A DNA stretch of 64,000 nucleotides from an uncultured Phycisphaerales bacterium (GCA_937927975.1 CALEZT010000082.1:1-64000); one strand, 5' to 3'. Positions 8,613-17,030 are shown, counted from the first letter of the stretch. A program made the numbers and translations. Notes: generated from the letters alone by a model not told the origin.

Positions 8613-9148
8613 GCTTGCACCTCTCTTACTGTCTGCCGCTGCAGGGCGTCCCGCAGCAGGGCGTAGGCCCGCGAAAGCGTCTTGGTCACCGTGCCCAGGG
8701 GCGTATCGAGCTGGCTGGCGATCCCGCTGCACGATAGTCCGCCGTAGTATCGCAGCAGAATCACCTCTCGATACGCCTCGGGCAAGGCTGCAATCGCCGC
8801 CTCGAGAACGTAATCCTGGGAGAGTTCCGGTTCGGGCGTCTCTTCGCAGAACGCGCGGACGGACTCGCGCCGGCGGCGAATCTGCTCGGCCCGCTGCTGC
8901 TCTTTCGCCACGTTGTCGGCGATCCCGAGCAGCCACGGGAAGAACGATTCGGGCTTCTTGAGTTTGTCCATCCTGAAGTAAGCCCGCACGAACGTCTCCT
9001 GGGCGGCCTCCTCAGCCCTGTCCCGTCGGCCCAACTTGCCGGCAAGATGGGCCAGCAGGACCGGCTGGTACCGCCGCACCAGGTGGCGGAAGTCGTCCGG
9101 ATGGCCATCCAGACATCGCTCCACGTAGTATTGGTCTGTTTCCGTCAT
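8609..9148 (-). CDS. ECF-family RNA polymerase sigma factor (unit 3)
   Basis: A 179-residue protein starting at MTETDQYYVERCLDG (9148), with a GAGGTG ribosome site. Region 2 (EEAAQETFVRAYFRMDKL) and region 4 (LSCSGIASQLDTPLGTVTKTLSRAY) are intact. The sequence is closer to RpoE-like ECF groups than to the two SDK-type paralogues. The stop codon overlaps the ATG of the anti-sigma gene by 4 bp. Upstream, at 9181-9200, the minus strand has a GCACTATATAG stretch comparable to GCACTCTATAG upstream of the 12785 sigma start, which may mark a related promoter. Confidence 0.87.
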   Translation of the reverse strand: MTETDQYYVERCLDGHPDDFRHLVRRYQPVLLAHLAGKLGRRDRAEEAAQETFVRAYFRMDKLKKPESFFPWLLGIADNVAKEQQRAEQIRRRRESVRAFCEETPEPELSQDYVLEAAIAALPEAYREVILLRYYGGLSCSGIASQLDTPLGTVTKTLSRAYALLRDALQRQTVREVQA

Positions 9149-9350
9149 ACGACACCTCAACGAACTCTCGGAGATTGCGTTCTCGCTATATAGTGCGGTC
9201 TCGGACGGTTTTGCGACAGAAAATCGGCGGGGGGGAGAAAAAGAGCGTTTCCGGCCACTAGCATGCGGTTTCTGGCGGTTCGCGCCCCTCATGAGGGCGA
9301 AGGACCAAAGGAATCCGGCCCGCACCGGGAGTGACATCTCCTCCGGTGCC

Positions 9351-9470
9351 CAGATCCTTCGCTTCGCTCAGGATGACAAGATTTCTGCCATGTGTCGGCT
9401 GTTCAACATGGGTTGGAGATCGTCTGTGTGTAGGTCAAGACCTGTCATCCTGAGCGAAGCGAAGGATCTG
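9351..9470. repeat. Inverted pair of 27-bp REP-like repeats (family R), left of the GIY-YIG gene
   Basis: The 27 bp at 9351-9377 (CAGATCCTTCGCTTCGCTCA...) are the exact reverse complement of 9444-9470, enclosing 66 bp. Further family-R copies lie at 9888-9914, 9952-9976, 61661-61687 and 61741-61768. Paired inverted REP copies of this kind are called REPINs in other bacteria. Confidence 0.85.
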
Positions 9471-9497
9471 GCTTGCGGATGGAATGAGTGTTACAAT

Positions 9498-9845
9498 ATG
9501 CCCATGCGAGGGACCAGAACCTACTACGTCTACATCCTGACCAACAAGTCCGGGACTCTCTACACAGGTGTTACAGGCACGCTCAGAGGCCGCGTCTGGC
9601 AGCACAAGACCAAGCAGGTCGAAGGGTTCACGAAGCGGTACAACATCGACAGGCTGGTCTATTACGAGACGTTCTGCGATGTCTGGTCGGCAATCTCCAG
9701 GGAGAAACAGATCAAAGGCTGGTTACGCCGTAAGAAGCTGGACCTGATCGCCGGTTTGAATCCCGAATGGCAGGACCTCAGCGAAGGCTGGTACACGCCG
9801 GAGCAGTCGCGGGAACAAGAGGACGACCAGAGCCACACCTCGTGA
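9498..9845 (+). CDS. Small GIY-YIG nuclease-domain protein, flanked by family-R repeats
   Basis: A 115-residue stand-alone GIY-YIG protein (UvrC-N/YhbQ-like, COG2827 type). The YVY at 10-12 and YTG at 22-24 are the two signature tripeptides, followed by the catalytic Arg32 (GRVWQHK) and the metal-binding Glu69 (SREKQIKGW), so the active site looks intact. The start used is the ATG at 9498; an in-frame ATG two codons later is equally possible, and the longer frame from 9291 reads through a repeat. The gene sits between family-R repeats on both sides (R at 9444, R and reversed R at 9888 and 9952). It has no co-oriented neighbours. Its cellular role is unknown; the context suggests a connection with the repeats. 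Confidence 0.82.
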   Translation: MPMRGTRTYYVYILTNKSGTLYTGVTGTLRGRVWQHKTKQVEGFTKRYNIDRLVYYETFCDVWSAISREKQIKGWLRRKKLDLIAGLNPEWQDLSEGWYTPEQSREQEDDQSHTS

Positions 9846-9887
9846 GGGACCCGGATTCGGGGTACTTCGTATACGCGAAGGGGGCTT

Positions 9888-9976
9888 GTCATCCTGAGCG
9901 CAGCGAAGGATCTGGGTGACGAGCGCGAAGGTCGCTCCCGGTCGCAGGCCGGATGCTTCACTTCGTTCAGCATGAC
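9888..9976. repeat. Inverted pair of family-R repeats, right of the GIY-YIG gene
   Basis: GTCATCCTGAGCGCAGCGAAG... at 9888-9914 (26 of 27 bases identical to 9444-9470) and an oppositely oriented diverged copy at 9952-9976 (GATGCTTCACTTCGTTCAGC...). Confidence 0.8.
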
Positions 9977-10000
9977 ACAATCGTGCTTGTGCTTATGGTC

Positions 10001-10477
10001 CTATCCGGCGTATCCCTCGTCCACCGGCAGGTCTCTGCTCGACGCGGCTTTCTTGGAGAGGACGTCGCAGATCTCGTTATACTGGTGGCCGGCGTGGCCC
10101 TTGATCCAGACGAATTTCACCGTGTGACGCTCGCAGGCCGTCAGCAGCCGTTCCCAGAGGTCAGGGTTGACCGCCTTGTCCGTCTTGTTGCGACGCCAGC
10201 CGTTGGCCTTCCACCGCCGGGCCCAGCCCAGGCTCATGGCGTCGACGACGTACTTCGAGTCGCTGTAGAGCGTGACCGCGCAGGGACCCTTGAGGGTTTC
10301 CAGGCCCACGATCGCGCCCATGATCTCCATGCGGTTGTTGGTCGTCAGTCGAAAGCCGCCGGAGAGTCGCTTCTCGTGCTCGCCGTAGCGCAGCACGACG
10401 CCGTAGCCGCCGGGCCCGGGATTGCCCAGGCACCCGCCGTCGGTGTAGATGTTGACGTTCTTCTTCTGGTCTTCCAT
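10001..10477 (-). CDS. rnhA: Ribonuclease HI
   Basis: A 158-residue protein starting at [20 protein letters not shown] (10477); the longer frame upstream runs through a repeat and is not used. The four catalytic acidic residues are visible: Asp in IYTDGG, Glu in NNRMEIMGA, Asp in LYSDSKYV and Asp in NEICDVLS. The basic-protrusion-like segment [25 protein letters not shown] and the catalytic-loop histidine region ([12 protein letters not shown]) are also present. It degrades RNA in RNA-DNA hybrids and removes primers and R-loops in the cytoplasm. The usual NExAD motif reads NEICD, a conservative change. It is a stand-alone gene. Confidence 0.93.
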   Translation of the reverse strand: MEDQKKNVNIYTDGGCLGNPGPGGYGVVLRYGEHEKRLSGGFRLTTNNRMEIMGAIVGLETLKGPCAVTLYSDSKYVVDAMSLGWARRWKANGWRRNKTDKAVNPDLWERLLTACERHTVKFVWIKGHAGHQYNEICDVLSKKAASSRDLPVDEGYAG

Positions 10478-10595
10478 CGTGGCGGCATTCTCGCAGTCTC
10501 CGTCGCGATCGTCAACTGCATCTCGATTGTACGGTGGTTCCTCCCCACAAGACGCGGGGGACGCAGAGTCGTTGGGAACTGCCTTCTTGTTCTCC

Positions 10596-10667
10596 CGCAG
10601 AGACGCGGAGGCGCAGAGAAAGGCAAGATGGAACGTCTTTCTGCCTCTGCGCCTCCGCGTCTCTGCG
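10596..10667. repeat. 23-bp perfect inverted repeat (CGCAGAGACGCGG family)
   Basis: CGCAGAGACGCGGAGGCGCA... (10596-10618) is the exact reverse complement of 10645-10667, with a 26-bp spacer. It lies in the 445-bp gap between rnhA and the anti-sigma gene ending at 10923. I see nothing else in that gap apart from the terminator at its end. Confidence 0.8.
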
Positions 10668-10867
10668 CGCAAACAACTCTTCTCCCACACGCTTCGATGA
10701 TCCCCCCGAACCAGCGAGTTCCTCACGCAGATCAAGCTTCTATTGACAAGTCGCTTCCTGGATCAGGAAGTCGAGCTTCCTCGATTCCAAGAACTCCGGC
10801 CTCGTTCAGCGTACGCCCATCTCATAGCACCGCTCGCGGCGCAAAACAAGGAACGGGCGATGCGCAA

Positions 10868-10894
10868 GAAAAAAGCCGGGCATCAGGGCCCGGC
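10868..10894 (-). terminator. Rho-independent terminator of sigma/anti-sigma unit 4
   Basis: On the minus strand GCCGGGC, a 6-nt loop and GCCCGGC are followed by TTTTTTCTT, 28 bp after the stop at 10923. Confidence 0.85.
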
Positions 10895-10922
10895 GCGGTT
10901 GTTGTTCGATAGTTGATTCGGT

Positions 10923-12254
10923 TTATTTCGGCAGGTTCGCAGCATCGACGTCCGCCACGTGCAGGTCGGCGTAGATGACCCGCCAGGTGGGCGAGCCCGC
11001 CGGCTGGTACCAGAAGATCGGCACAGCGGGGTCGCCGAACGAGACGTTCTGGCCGGCGTATCGCCACGTCCCTGTGGGCAACTGGCCCACGAACACGAAC
11101 CCGCGGTACATGATCTGCGGCTGTTTCTCCTGGCCGTAGGCGGGGGCGTACGGCCCGACGAACTTCCCCTCGCGGGCCATCTGCACCGCGATTTTGGCGA
11201 TTTCCGGGCTTCCCACGATCGGCGGGAAGCTCGCGTCGACCGTCCAGTTCGACCACAGGCGGAGGAGTTCGATGAAGTCCCGCTCGCCCACCTGCGAGGC
11301 ATCCGCGCTGACCTGCACGGACGTATACCCCTGGGGTGGTTCGAGGCTGAACAGCGAATCGTCCAGGGGCGCGTCGAGCTGGAAGTCGCTCAGAATCACG
11401 TTCATCCCCGGTGCGCTGCCAAAACCAAGCTCCGCGCGGACAAGCTGGCCGGTCTTGGCATCGACCCAGACCCTCGTCGTGGCGCCGTCCTGGCGGACCT
11501 CAAATCCGTCGAGGGTCCGCCCGTCGATTTCCCTGCGTCCCAGCGATTCGTCGGCCTGCGTCGGCAGGGCCTTGAGCCGCTCGAGACTCACCCAGGGGTC
11601 CTTGGCGGGATCGTCCGGCACATTGGTCATCTCGAACACCACGTAGCTCTTCGTGGCCGGCACCAGACTGATGCCTTTGGCGCCGGTGGCCGTGGTTTCC
11701 AGGACGGTGACGTATCCGTCGGCCGTCGCGAGCCGGACGTGGCCGGTGTCCCGGTACGCCAGGTCCAGCCGGACCGTCGGCATGCTCTCGACGCCTGTCT
11801 TCGTAATCAGGCTGAAAGTCAGCGTGTGGGCGCCGTGCAACTGGTCCACCATGCGGGCGTAGGCCTTGCCGCTCCCGCCGCTGGAAAACAGGTTCCACCC
11901 CCCAATCACGGCCAAGGCGACCACGGCCGCCACGGCCCATTTCGTCATTCGATGGTTCATGATCGTTCTCCCGAGAATCGCCGTCCGCGATGTCTGGCGG
12001 CGACGTGATTGATTCTGATCGTTTGCCTCGGCAGCCAGCAGAACCGCACGGTTCGCCGACTCCACATTCTCCGTATTCTCCGCCGGCGCGCCCATGCGGT
12101 CGGCGCAGTCGAGCAGCGATTGCAGCCGCCCGGCCGTCCGCCTGCACGGCTCGCATCGGTCCAGGTGTGTCCGGATCTCACGAGCTTGTTCCGCAGGCAA
12201 CTCGCCAAGCACGAACTCAACGAGCTGCTCATTGGTCACGTTGTGAGGACTCAT
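10923..12254 (-). CDS. Zinc-finger anti-sigma factor with LolA-type exported domain (unit 4)
   Basis: A 443-residue protein. Residues 1-45 carry the zinc anti-sigma motif (HLDRCEPCRRTAG). A membrane segment follows at about 104-122 (MTKWAVAAVVALAVIGGW). The exported domain includes REIDGRTLDGFEVRQ and TRVWVDAKTGQLVRAE, the signature that all the anti-sigma proteins of this window share. It ends in a FWYQPAGSPTWRVIYADLHV block that is strikingly like FWYRPKDSATYRVIYGDLRV in unit 1, so these two are the closest relatives. It begins 9 bp after its sigma gene. It probably releases the sigma factor in response to an envelope signal. Confidence 0.8.
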   Translation of the reverse strand: MSPHNVTNEQLVEFVLGELPAEQAREIRTHLDRCEPCRRTAGRLQSLLDCADRMGAPAENTENVESANRAVLLAAEANDQNQSRRRQTSRTAILGRTIMNHRMTKWAVAAVVALAVIGGWNLFSSGGSGKAYARMVDQLHGAHTLTFSLITKTGVESMPTVRLDLAYRDTGHVRLATADGYVTVLETTATGAKGISLVPATKSYVVFEMTNVPDDPAKDPWVSLERLKALPTQADESLGRREIDGRTLDGFEVRQDGATTRVWVDAKTGQLVRAELGFGSAPGMNVILSDFQLDAPLDDSLFSLEPPQGYTSVQVSADASQVGERDFIELLRLWSNWTVDASFPPIVGSPEIAKIAVQMAREGKFVGPYAPAYGQEKQPQIMYRGFVFVGQLPTGTWRYAGQNVSFGDPAVPIFWYQPAGSPTWRVIYADLHVADVDAANLPK

Positions 12255-12263
12255 GGTTCACCT

Positions 12264-12785
12264 TCATCGATCCAGGTACTCGTGCAACTCTTCAGCCAGC
12301 TTCAGCACGGCCCGGTGCAGATGGACCCGCACCGTGGGCTCGGAACAACCCAGGAGCTTCGCAATCTCCGCGGTTTCCCGCTTCTCGATGCGAGACAGGA
12401 TGAACGCGTCCGCCTGTCGTCGGGGCAGCCGGGCCAGGGCCGCCGCCAGCTTGTGCTGCAGCTCATCGGCCCGCATGGAAGCGTCGGGGGTGGCGGGAGC
12501 GTGAAATGCACCGTCATCTTCACCTGAAACCTGACGCTTCAAACTGGAACCTGTCTTCTGGTCCCGCCCTCGGGCGAGCTCCAAGGCCTTCCGCACGGTC
12601 GCCCGGTACAGGTACGCCGGCCAACTCACGTTGCCGTTGTACCGATGCCAGCGCCGCCAGACGGCCAGGAACACCTCCTGATGCACGTCCTGCGCCAGGT
12701 TGGCGTCGCGCAGAACCCGCGTCGCCGTGCCCAACACCTGCCGGCCGTGCTCGTTCACCAGGTTTTCAAAACTCTTGTCCGACAC
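12264..12785 (-). CDS. ECF-family RNA polymerase sigma factor (unit 4)
   Basis: A 173-residue protein with a GTG start (12785) and close similarity to the sigma factor of unit 2 over its whole length. Region 2 (AQDVHQEVFLAVWRRWHRY) and region 4 (TAEIAKLLGCSEPTVRVHLHRA) are complete. Between them lies an extra stretch (GRDQKTGSSLKRQVSGEDDG) encoded by a CTTCAAACT-type dispersed repeat, located in the flexible linker where it can be tolerated. A palindromic element shared with unit 2 lies 57-77 bp upstream. Confidence 0.87.
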   Translation of the reverse strand: MSDKSFENLVNEHGRQVLGTATRVLRDANLAQDVHQEVFLAVWRRWHRYNGNVSWPAYLYRATVRKALELARGRDQKTGSSLKRQVSGEDDGAFHAPATPDASMRADELQHKLAAALARLPRRQADAFILSRIEKRETAEIAKLLGCSEPTVRVHLHRAVLKLAEELHEYLDR

Positions 12786-12841
12786 TGTCGTACGACTCTC
12801 AAACAGAACCGCTTCGGGCCAAGCCCGGCTGCATGTAACCT

Positions 12842-12862
12842 GAGATCTCTACCCCTATAGAG
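12842..12862 (-). promoter_or_regulatory. Conserved palindromic element upstream of sigma unit 4
   Basis: Matches the block at 7007-7027 at 18 of 21 positions, including the CTCTA/TATAGAG arms, at the same distance from the sigma start. The rest of the 302-bp gap up to 13088 shows no gene. Confidence 0.55.
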
Positions 12863-13087
12863 TGCGCCGCATTCCCATGCGTTTACAGAGAATTCGCCCC
12901 GCTGGCATCACCCTCGTGCAGATCGGGGATTCCACAGGGGAGATTTTTTGCGTGAGAGCAAAGAAAAGCACGGCCGCGCGAACCTGGGCCGTTTTTCACA
13001 GTACTTTTCTATGAATTATCCAGAAGTGCATTCCGCATGCTCTTTCGCATTGAGGCGCCATCGAAACTCATCGACCTGGAGGACATC

Positions 13088-15259
13088 ATGAATTCGAGAC
13101 AGATTTCAAAGCTCGCGTATTTTGTACTGGGTATGTTGGCGTTGGCCTTCGGGCCGGCCCATGCACAATCCTACGACGTCGCCTGGACTTTCGGAGACGT
13201 AGGCATGATGGCCTACCGCCTGGACGGGTTCGAGCCGACGAGCCTCCAGTTCCCGCCGCTGGGCACGGAGAACCCGACCCTGCCCCTGGAACTGGGCAAA
13301 CGCTATCAGATCCGGGTGACCAACCCCGGCGCCCACCCGCTGGAAATCATGGCCAAGGCCGCTTCGCCCGCGCAGGACGTGGTCCTTCTGTCCATGTCGG
13401 TTCAGGGTTCGTTCGAATCCAATGCAGGCGTCGCCTGGACCGACAACGGCCAGGGCACCGTGCGATTCACGCTCACCGGGGCTCTCTATGAAGCGATGAC
13501 CCAGGGGGGCCGTAAGCCGGGCTATCGCTGCAGACCGCATTCTGCGACCATGCGCGGCGACTTCACCGTCGCAGGCCTGCCCATCGCCGATCGCATCGCG
13601 CCGTCGCCCGTCCGCGTCGATCTGCAAACGGTCGCGTCGGGTCTGGCGGCCCCGGTCCTGCTCGTGCCGGACCCCGCCCGGGTCGGCCGACTCCACATCG
13701 TGGATCAGGTCGGCCTCGTCCGCGTGGTCGAGCACGGCCAACTCCGCGATGCGCCGTTCCTGGATCTGACGAGCCTCGTCGTGCCCGTCCGCGTCAATTA
13801 TGACGAACGCGGATTCCTCGGCCTGGCCTTCCATCCGGGTTATGCCGACCCCAGCAGCATCGGGTACGGTCGTTTCTACACCTACACGAGCGAGCCCGTC
13901 CAGGGATCGGCCGACTTCACGGTGCAGGTGCCCGCCGGAACCGCGATGAACCACCAGAGCGTCGTCCGCGAATGGCACTGGGACGGCGTCAGCGAGCAGG
14001 TCGATCCGGCTTCGTCCCGCGAGGTCCTGCGCGTCGACCAGCCTCAATCCAACCACAACGCCGGACACATGGAGTTCGGACCCGACGGCTATCTCTACAT
14101 CGCCTTCGGCGACGGGGGAGGCGCCAACGACACCGCGGTCGGTCACGGCCCGACCGGCAACGGTCAGAACATCAACACCATCCTGGGCACGATCGCACGG
14201 ATCGATCCGCTGCATCCGACTTTGACGCCGAACAGCGGGGACCCGGCGAGCGCCAACGGTCGCTATCGTGTGCCCGCGGACAATCCCTTCGTCGGCGCCG
14301 ACGGCATCGACGAGATCTTCGCCTATGGCTTGCGAAATCCCTACCGCTTCAGCTTCGACGCGTTCAGCGGGGCGCTGATCGTTCCCGACGTGGGCCAGAA
14401 CCGCGTCGAGGAGGTCAATATCGTACGCAAAGGCCGCAACTACGGCTGGAACGTCAAGGAGGGCACGTTCGCCTTCGTGCCCGCCACAGGTGCGATCGGT
14501 GGGGTCTTGAACGATCCGAGATTCTCCGATCCGGTCGTTCAGTACGACCACGACGACGGCCTGTCGATCATCGGAGGCTACACCTACTACGGGACCGCGA
14601 TCCCGCAACTGTGGGGCCAGTACGTCTGCGGGGATTTCTCCCGCCAGTTCTCCGTCCCCGAGGGCCGGCTCTTCGTCGCGGACCTCTTCACCGGCCAGAT
14701 TCAGGAGCTCCTGATCGGTCCCACGGGCGATCCGCTCGGACTGTTCGTCAAGGGCTTCGGCCAGGACCTCGAAGGCGAGGTCTACCTGCTGGCCAGCACC
14801 GCGCTGGGCCCGGTGGGCGATACAGGCCTGGTCCTGAAGCTCGTGGCCGCAAGGACCGGATTGACCGCGGTGCTCAAAGGAGCCGACGCAGGGACGAATT
14901 CCGCCGCGACCGGCCTGGCGACCCTGCAACTGAACGCCGCCAGGGACACGGTGGCGTACCAGCTCAAGGTCCAGGGCATTGCGAACGTCACGATGGCGCA
15001 CATCCACGTCTCGATCGAACCCGGCGCCAACGGCCCTCCGGCCGTCTGGTTGTTCCCGTCGGCCCCGCCGGCAATGCTGATCCCCGGCGAATTCACCGGA
15101 CCCCTGGGCGCAGGCAACGTCACGGCCGCCAACTTCGTCGGCCCCCTGGCGGGCAAGACGATGGCGGACCTGCTGGCCGCGATCCGCGAAGGTCGCGCGT
15201 ATGTCAACGTCCATACCGAGCAGTTCCCTGCCGGCGAGATCCGCGGGCAGTTGAAATAG
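13088..15259 (+). CDS. Secreted PQQ-dependent sugar dehydrogenase-like (GSDH) protein with C-terminal CHRD domain
   Basis: A 723-residue exported protein. The ATG at 13088 has GGAGG 5 bp upstream and starts a signal peptide that ends at about residue 27 (GPAHAQ). Residues ~28-165 look like a cupredoxin/DOMON-like beta domain. Residues ~180-590 form a six-bladed beta-propeller of the soluble glucose/aldose dehydrogenase family; RGFLGLAFHPGY, NHNAGHMEFGPDGYLYIAFGDGGG and EIFAYGLRNPYRFSFD are the family landmarks, and the His in NHNAG is the usual catalytic-base region. Residues ~600-723 are a CHRD domain (MAHIHVSIEPGANGP, VNVHTEQFPAGEIRGQL). CHRD proteins of environmental bacteria are extracellular. 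The oxidised substrate is unknown. Confidence 0.85.
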   Translation: MNSRQISKLAYFVLGMLALAFGPAHAQSYDVAWTFGDVGMMAYRLDGFEPTSLQFPPLGTENPTLPLELGKRYQIRVTNPGAHPLEIMAKAASPAQDVVLLSMSVQGSFESNAGVAWTDNGQGTVRFTLTGALYEAMTQGGRKPGYRCRPHSATMRGDFTVAGLPIADRIAPSPVRVDLQTVASGLAAPVLLVPDPARVGRLHIVDQVGLVRVVEHGQLRDAPFLDLTSLVVPVRVNYDERGFLGLAFHPGYADPSSIGYGRFYTYTSEPVQGSADFTVQVPAGTAMNHQSVVREWHWDGVSEQVDPASSREVLRVDQPQSNHNAGHMEFGPDGYLYIAFGDGGGANDTAVGHGPTGNGQNINTILGTIARIDPLHPTLTPNSGDPASANGRYRVPADNPFVGADGIDEIFAYGLRNPYRFSFDAFSGALIVPDVGQNRVEEVNIVRKGRNYGWNVKEGTFAFVPATGAIGGVLNDPRFSDPVVQYDHDDGLSIIGGYTYYGTAIPQLWGQYVCGDFSRQFSVPEGRLFVADLFTGQIQELLIGPTGDPLGLFVKGFGQDLEGEVYLLASTALGPVGDTGLVLKLVAARTGLTAVLKGADAGTNSAATGLATLQLNAARDTVAYQLKVQGIANVTMAHIHVSIEPGANGPPAVWLFPSAPPAMLIPGEFTGPLGAGNVTAANFVGPLAGKTMADLLAAIREGRAYVNVHTEQFPAGEIRGQLK

Positions 15260-15317
15260 CCTTCGAATCCTTTAGCTTCGGACCCGCACTGCGGTTCCTC
15301 CGATGACGGCCTCCACG

Positions 15318-15358
15318 CCCCGGCCTGCGACACCCTCTCGCAGACCGGGGTTTCTTTC
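15318..15358 (+). terminator. Rho-independent terminator after the GSDH-CHRD gene
   Basis: CCCCGGCCTGCGA (15318-15330) pairs with TCGCAGACCGGGG (15338-15350), 12 of 13 positions, followed by TTTCTTTCT. Confidence 0.8.
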
Positions 15359-15439
15359 TGCGCTCCTGTCGCCCCACGCGCCTGCCGGCAGAAAGAGAAA
15401 TGGGGAACCATCTGAAATACCGGCCCGACCCGCCCGACT

Positions 15440-15460
15440 AATAGTACGAATCGTACTATT
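15440..15460. promoter_or_regulatory. PadR operator: perfect 10-bp inverted repeat
   Basis: AATAGTACGA (15440-15449) and TCGTACTATT (15451-15460) are exact reverse complements around one base, 12 bp upstream of the PadR start. Position and symmetry indicate an autoregulatory operator overlapping the promoter or leader. Confidence 0.8.
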
Positions 15461-15472
15461 GGAGATCGAAAG

Positions 15473-16024
15473 ATGAACAAGAAAACGGAGTTATCGAGGC
15501 TGTCGCTGGCGATTCTGGGTCTCATCCGCCAGCAGCCCCAGACGGGTTACGACCTCCGCAAGCTGTTCGCGACCACCCCGCTGGGGCACTTCAGCGACAG
15601 TCCAGGGGCGATCTACCCCGCCCTCAAACGGATCGGGGATCTCGGCTGGATTCGCGGCCGGACCCGCCAGGGCAAGACCCGCCGGGAGCGAGTGGTCTAC
15701 GAAATCACCCCAAAGGGACTGGGCGTCCTGACGGAGCATCTGGTGCGACCGGTCACCCAGGACGACGTCCTCTGGCGGATGGACGATCTGATGCTGCGGT
15801 TCGCGTTCATGGACCCGGTGGTCGGGCGCGAGGCGACGCTGAGGTTTCTGCGGGACTTCGCGGCACGGATCGATGCCCACGTCGCAGGCCTGCGCCGCTA
15901 CCTCGACGACACGCGGGACATCCTGCCGATCTGCGGCCGATTGGCCATGGAAAGCGGCATCGAAAACTACGAAACGAACGCACGATGGGCCAGGCGGGCC
16001 ATCGAGAAATTGGGATGCGATTGA
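15473..16024 (+). CDS. PadR-family transcriptional regulator
   Basis: A 183-residue protein. Residues ~8-90 form the winged-helix domain (LSLAILGLIRQQPQTGYDLR, then SPGAIYPALKRIGDLGWI and VYEITPKGLGVL), and the rest forms the helical dimerisation arm of the larger PadR-s2/VirR-like class. The adjacent perfect palindrome at 15440-15460 is the likely binding site. The downstream genes at 16070 and 17031 run in the same direction with short gaps (45 and 31 bp), so PadR probably represses a three-gene operon including a polytopic membrane protein. The ligand is unknown. Confidence 0.88.
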   Translation: MNKKTELSRLSLAILGLIRQQPQTGYDLRKLFATTPLGHFSDSPGAIYPALKRIGDLGWIRGRTRQGKTRRERVVYEITPKGLGVLTEHLVRPVTQDDVLWRMDDLMLRFAFMDPVVGREATLRFLRDFAARIDAHVAGLRRYLDDTRDILPICGRLAMESGIENYETNARWARRAIEKLGCD

Positions 16025-16069
16025 GCGAGGATAGTGTGCATGGCACACCCTGCAGGAAAGGAAAAGGCT

Positions 16070-16999
16070 ATGACTGCGATGCAGATGTTCAGAATGGCGA
16101 TCGGGAATTCGTGGCGGTTGGGGTTGTGCGCGTTGGCCAACATCCTGGGAACCGTGATCGGCGGAGCTCTGATCTCCGCGCTTGGAATGACGGTGCCCGA
16201 GTCGCCTGGACAGGCGGGCCAACAAGTGGCGGGCCTGCTCCTGTTCTTCGCCAGCTTCGTCCTGGCGGCCGGACTGATCCCCCTGGCTCGACGGCTCCAC
16301 GGTCCGTACTGGAAGCGATGGCTGTCGGTCGCGGCCCTTTGTTACGTGTGCCTGGGCCTTGCCTCCCCCCTGGAAGGGGCGATCTTCACCACGCTGGGCG
16401 GCATGGCGTCCATCCCTGTGCTGTTCATCCCGCCGTGCCTGCTGTTCGCGGCCGCCGTGACGGCTCTGTTCAAACCGACCCCAACGGGTCTCCCGCCACA
16501 CGCGACCGTCCGGCGTTTCTTCCGCGACAGGACCCCGCGCCGGTGGGCGCTGCGTCTCCTCGCGGCGACCCTCGCCTTTCCTGTCGTCTACTGGACCTTC
16601 GGCCTGATGGTCGCGCCCCTCGTCATGCCGTATTACCAGCAAGGCCAGTTCGATCTGTCGATCCCGAGTCCCGGCGTGATCGTCCTGACCCAGTTCGCCA
16701 GAGGGCTGCTCTTCCTGGCAGGCAGCGTGCCCATCCTGATCCTGTGGTCCGGCTCGCGACGACAAGTGGTCCTGGCCCTGGGCCTGGCGTTCTATATGCT
16801 CGTGGGCCTGTTCGGCATGGTCCAGAGCTACTGGCTGGCGCCCACGCTCCAGATCCTGCACAACACCGAGATCCTTGCCGATTCGATGGTCTACGCTTTG
16901 GCGATCGCTCTGCTGCTCGCACGCAAGGACCAAGCGAAACGCACTGAACCCTGTGTCGGCCTCGCGGTTTGCCGGAAACAAGTCGCTGTCGTGAACTGA
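16070..16999 (+). CDS. Polytopic membrane protein in the PadR operon
   Basis: A 309-residue protein starting at the ATG at 16070 after an AGGAAAGG ribosome site. About seven to eight hydrophobic helices are visible, for example LGLCALANILGTVIGGALI, VAGLLLFFASFVLAAGLI, VLFIPPCLLFAAAVTAL and VVLALGLAFYMLVGLF. There is no transporter signature I recognise and no long soluble domain. Membrane proteins directly downstream of PadR regulators are often drug or lipid exporters under its control, but here the fold is not assigned. The last 20 residues are basic and probably cytoplasmic. Confidence 0.7.
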   Translation: MTAMQMFRMAIGNSWRLGLCALANILGTVIGGALISALGMTVPESPGQAGQQVAGLLLFFASFVLAAGLIPLARRLHGPYWKRWLSVAALCYVCLGLASPLEGAIFTTLGGMASIPVLFIPPCLLFAAAVTALFKPTPTGLPPHATVRRFFRDRTPRRWALRLLAATLAFPVVYWTFGLMVAPLVMPYYQQGQFDLSIPSPGVIVLTQFARGLLFLAGSVPILILWSGSRRQVVLALGLAFYMLVGLFGMVQSYWLAPTLQILHNTEILADSMVYALAIALLLARKDQAKRTEPCVGLAVCRKQVAVVN

Positions 17000-17030
17000 C
17001 GAACAACACCCATTCAGGAGACCATGAACC

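Larger units (their letters stand above)
9444..9976. mobile_element. Putative repeat-bounded unit carrying the GIY-YIG gene
   Basis: A family-R repeat at 9444-9470 and an oppositely oriented copy at 9952-9976 bound 533 bp whose only gene is the GIY-YIG protein at 9498-9845. Just inside both ends lies a related TGGCYTGCG block, also found inside the gene-less pair at 61661-61768. Target duplications were not identified. Mobility is an inference from structure. Confidence 0.4.

Noticed and set aside
10596..10667. The CGCAGAGACGCGG palindrome as a CRISPR-like repeat
   Set aside because: Only one inverted pair without regularly spaced direct repeats; it fits a dispersed palindromic repeat. No CRISPR array or cas gene was seen in the window.
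13106..15214. A 702-residue open frame on the minus strand opposite the GSDH-CHRD gene
   Set aside because: It mirrors the codon structure of the real gene on the plus strand, has no ribosome site or recognisable domain, and is typical of antisense frames in GC-rich DNA.
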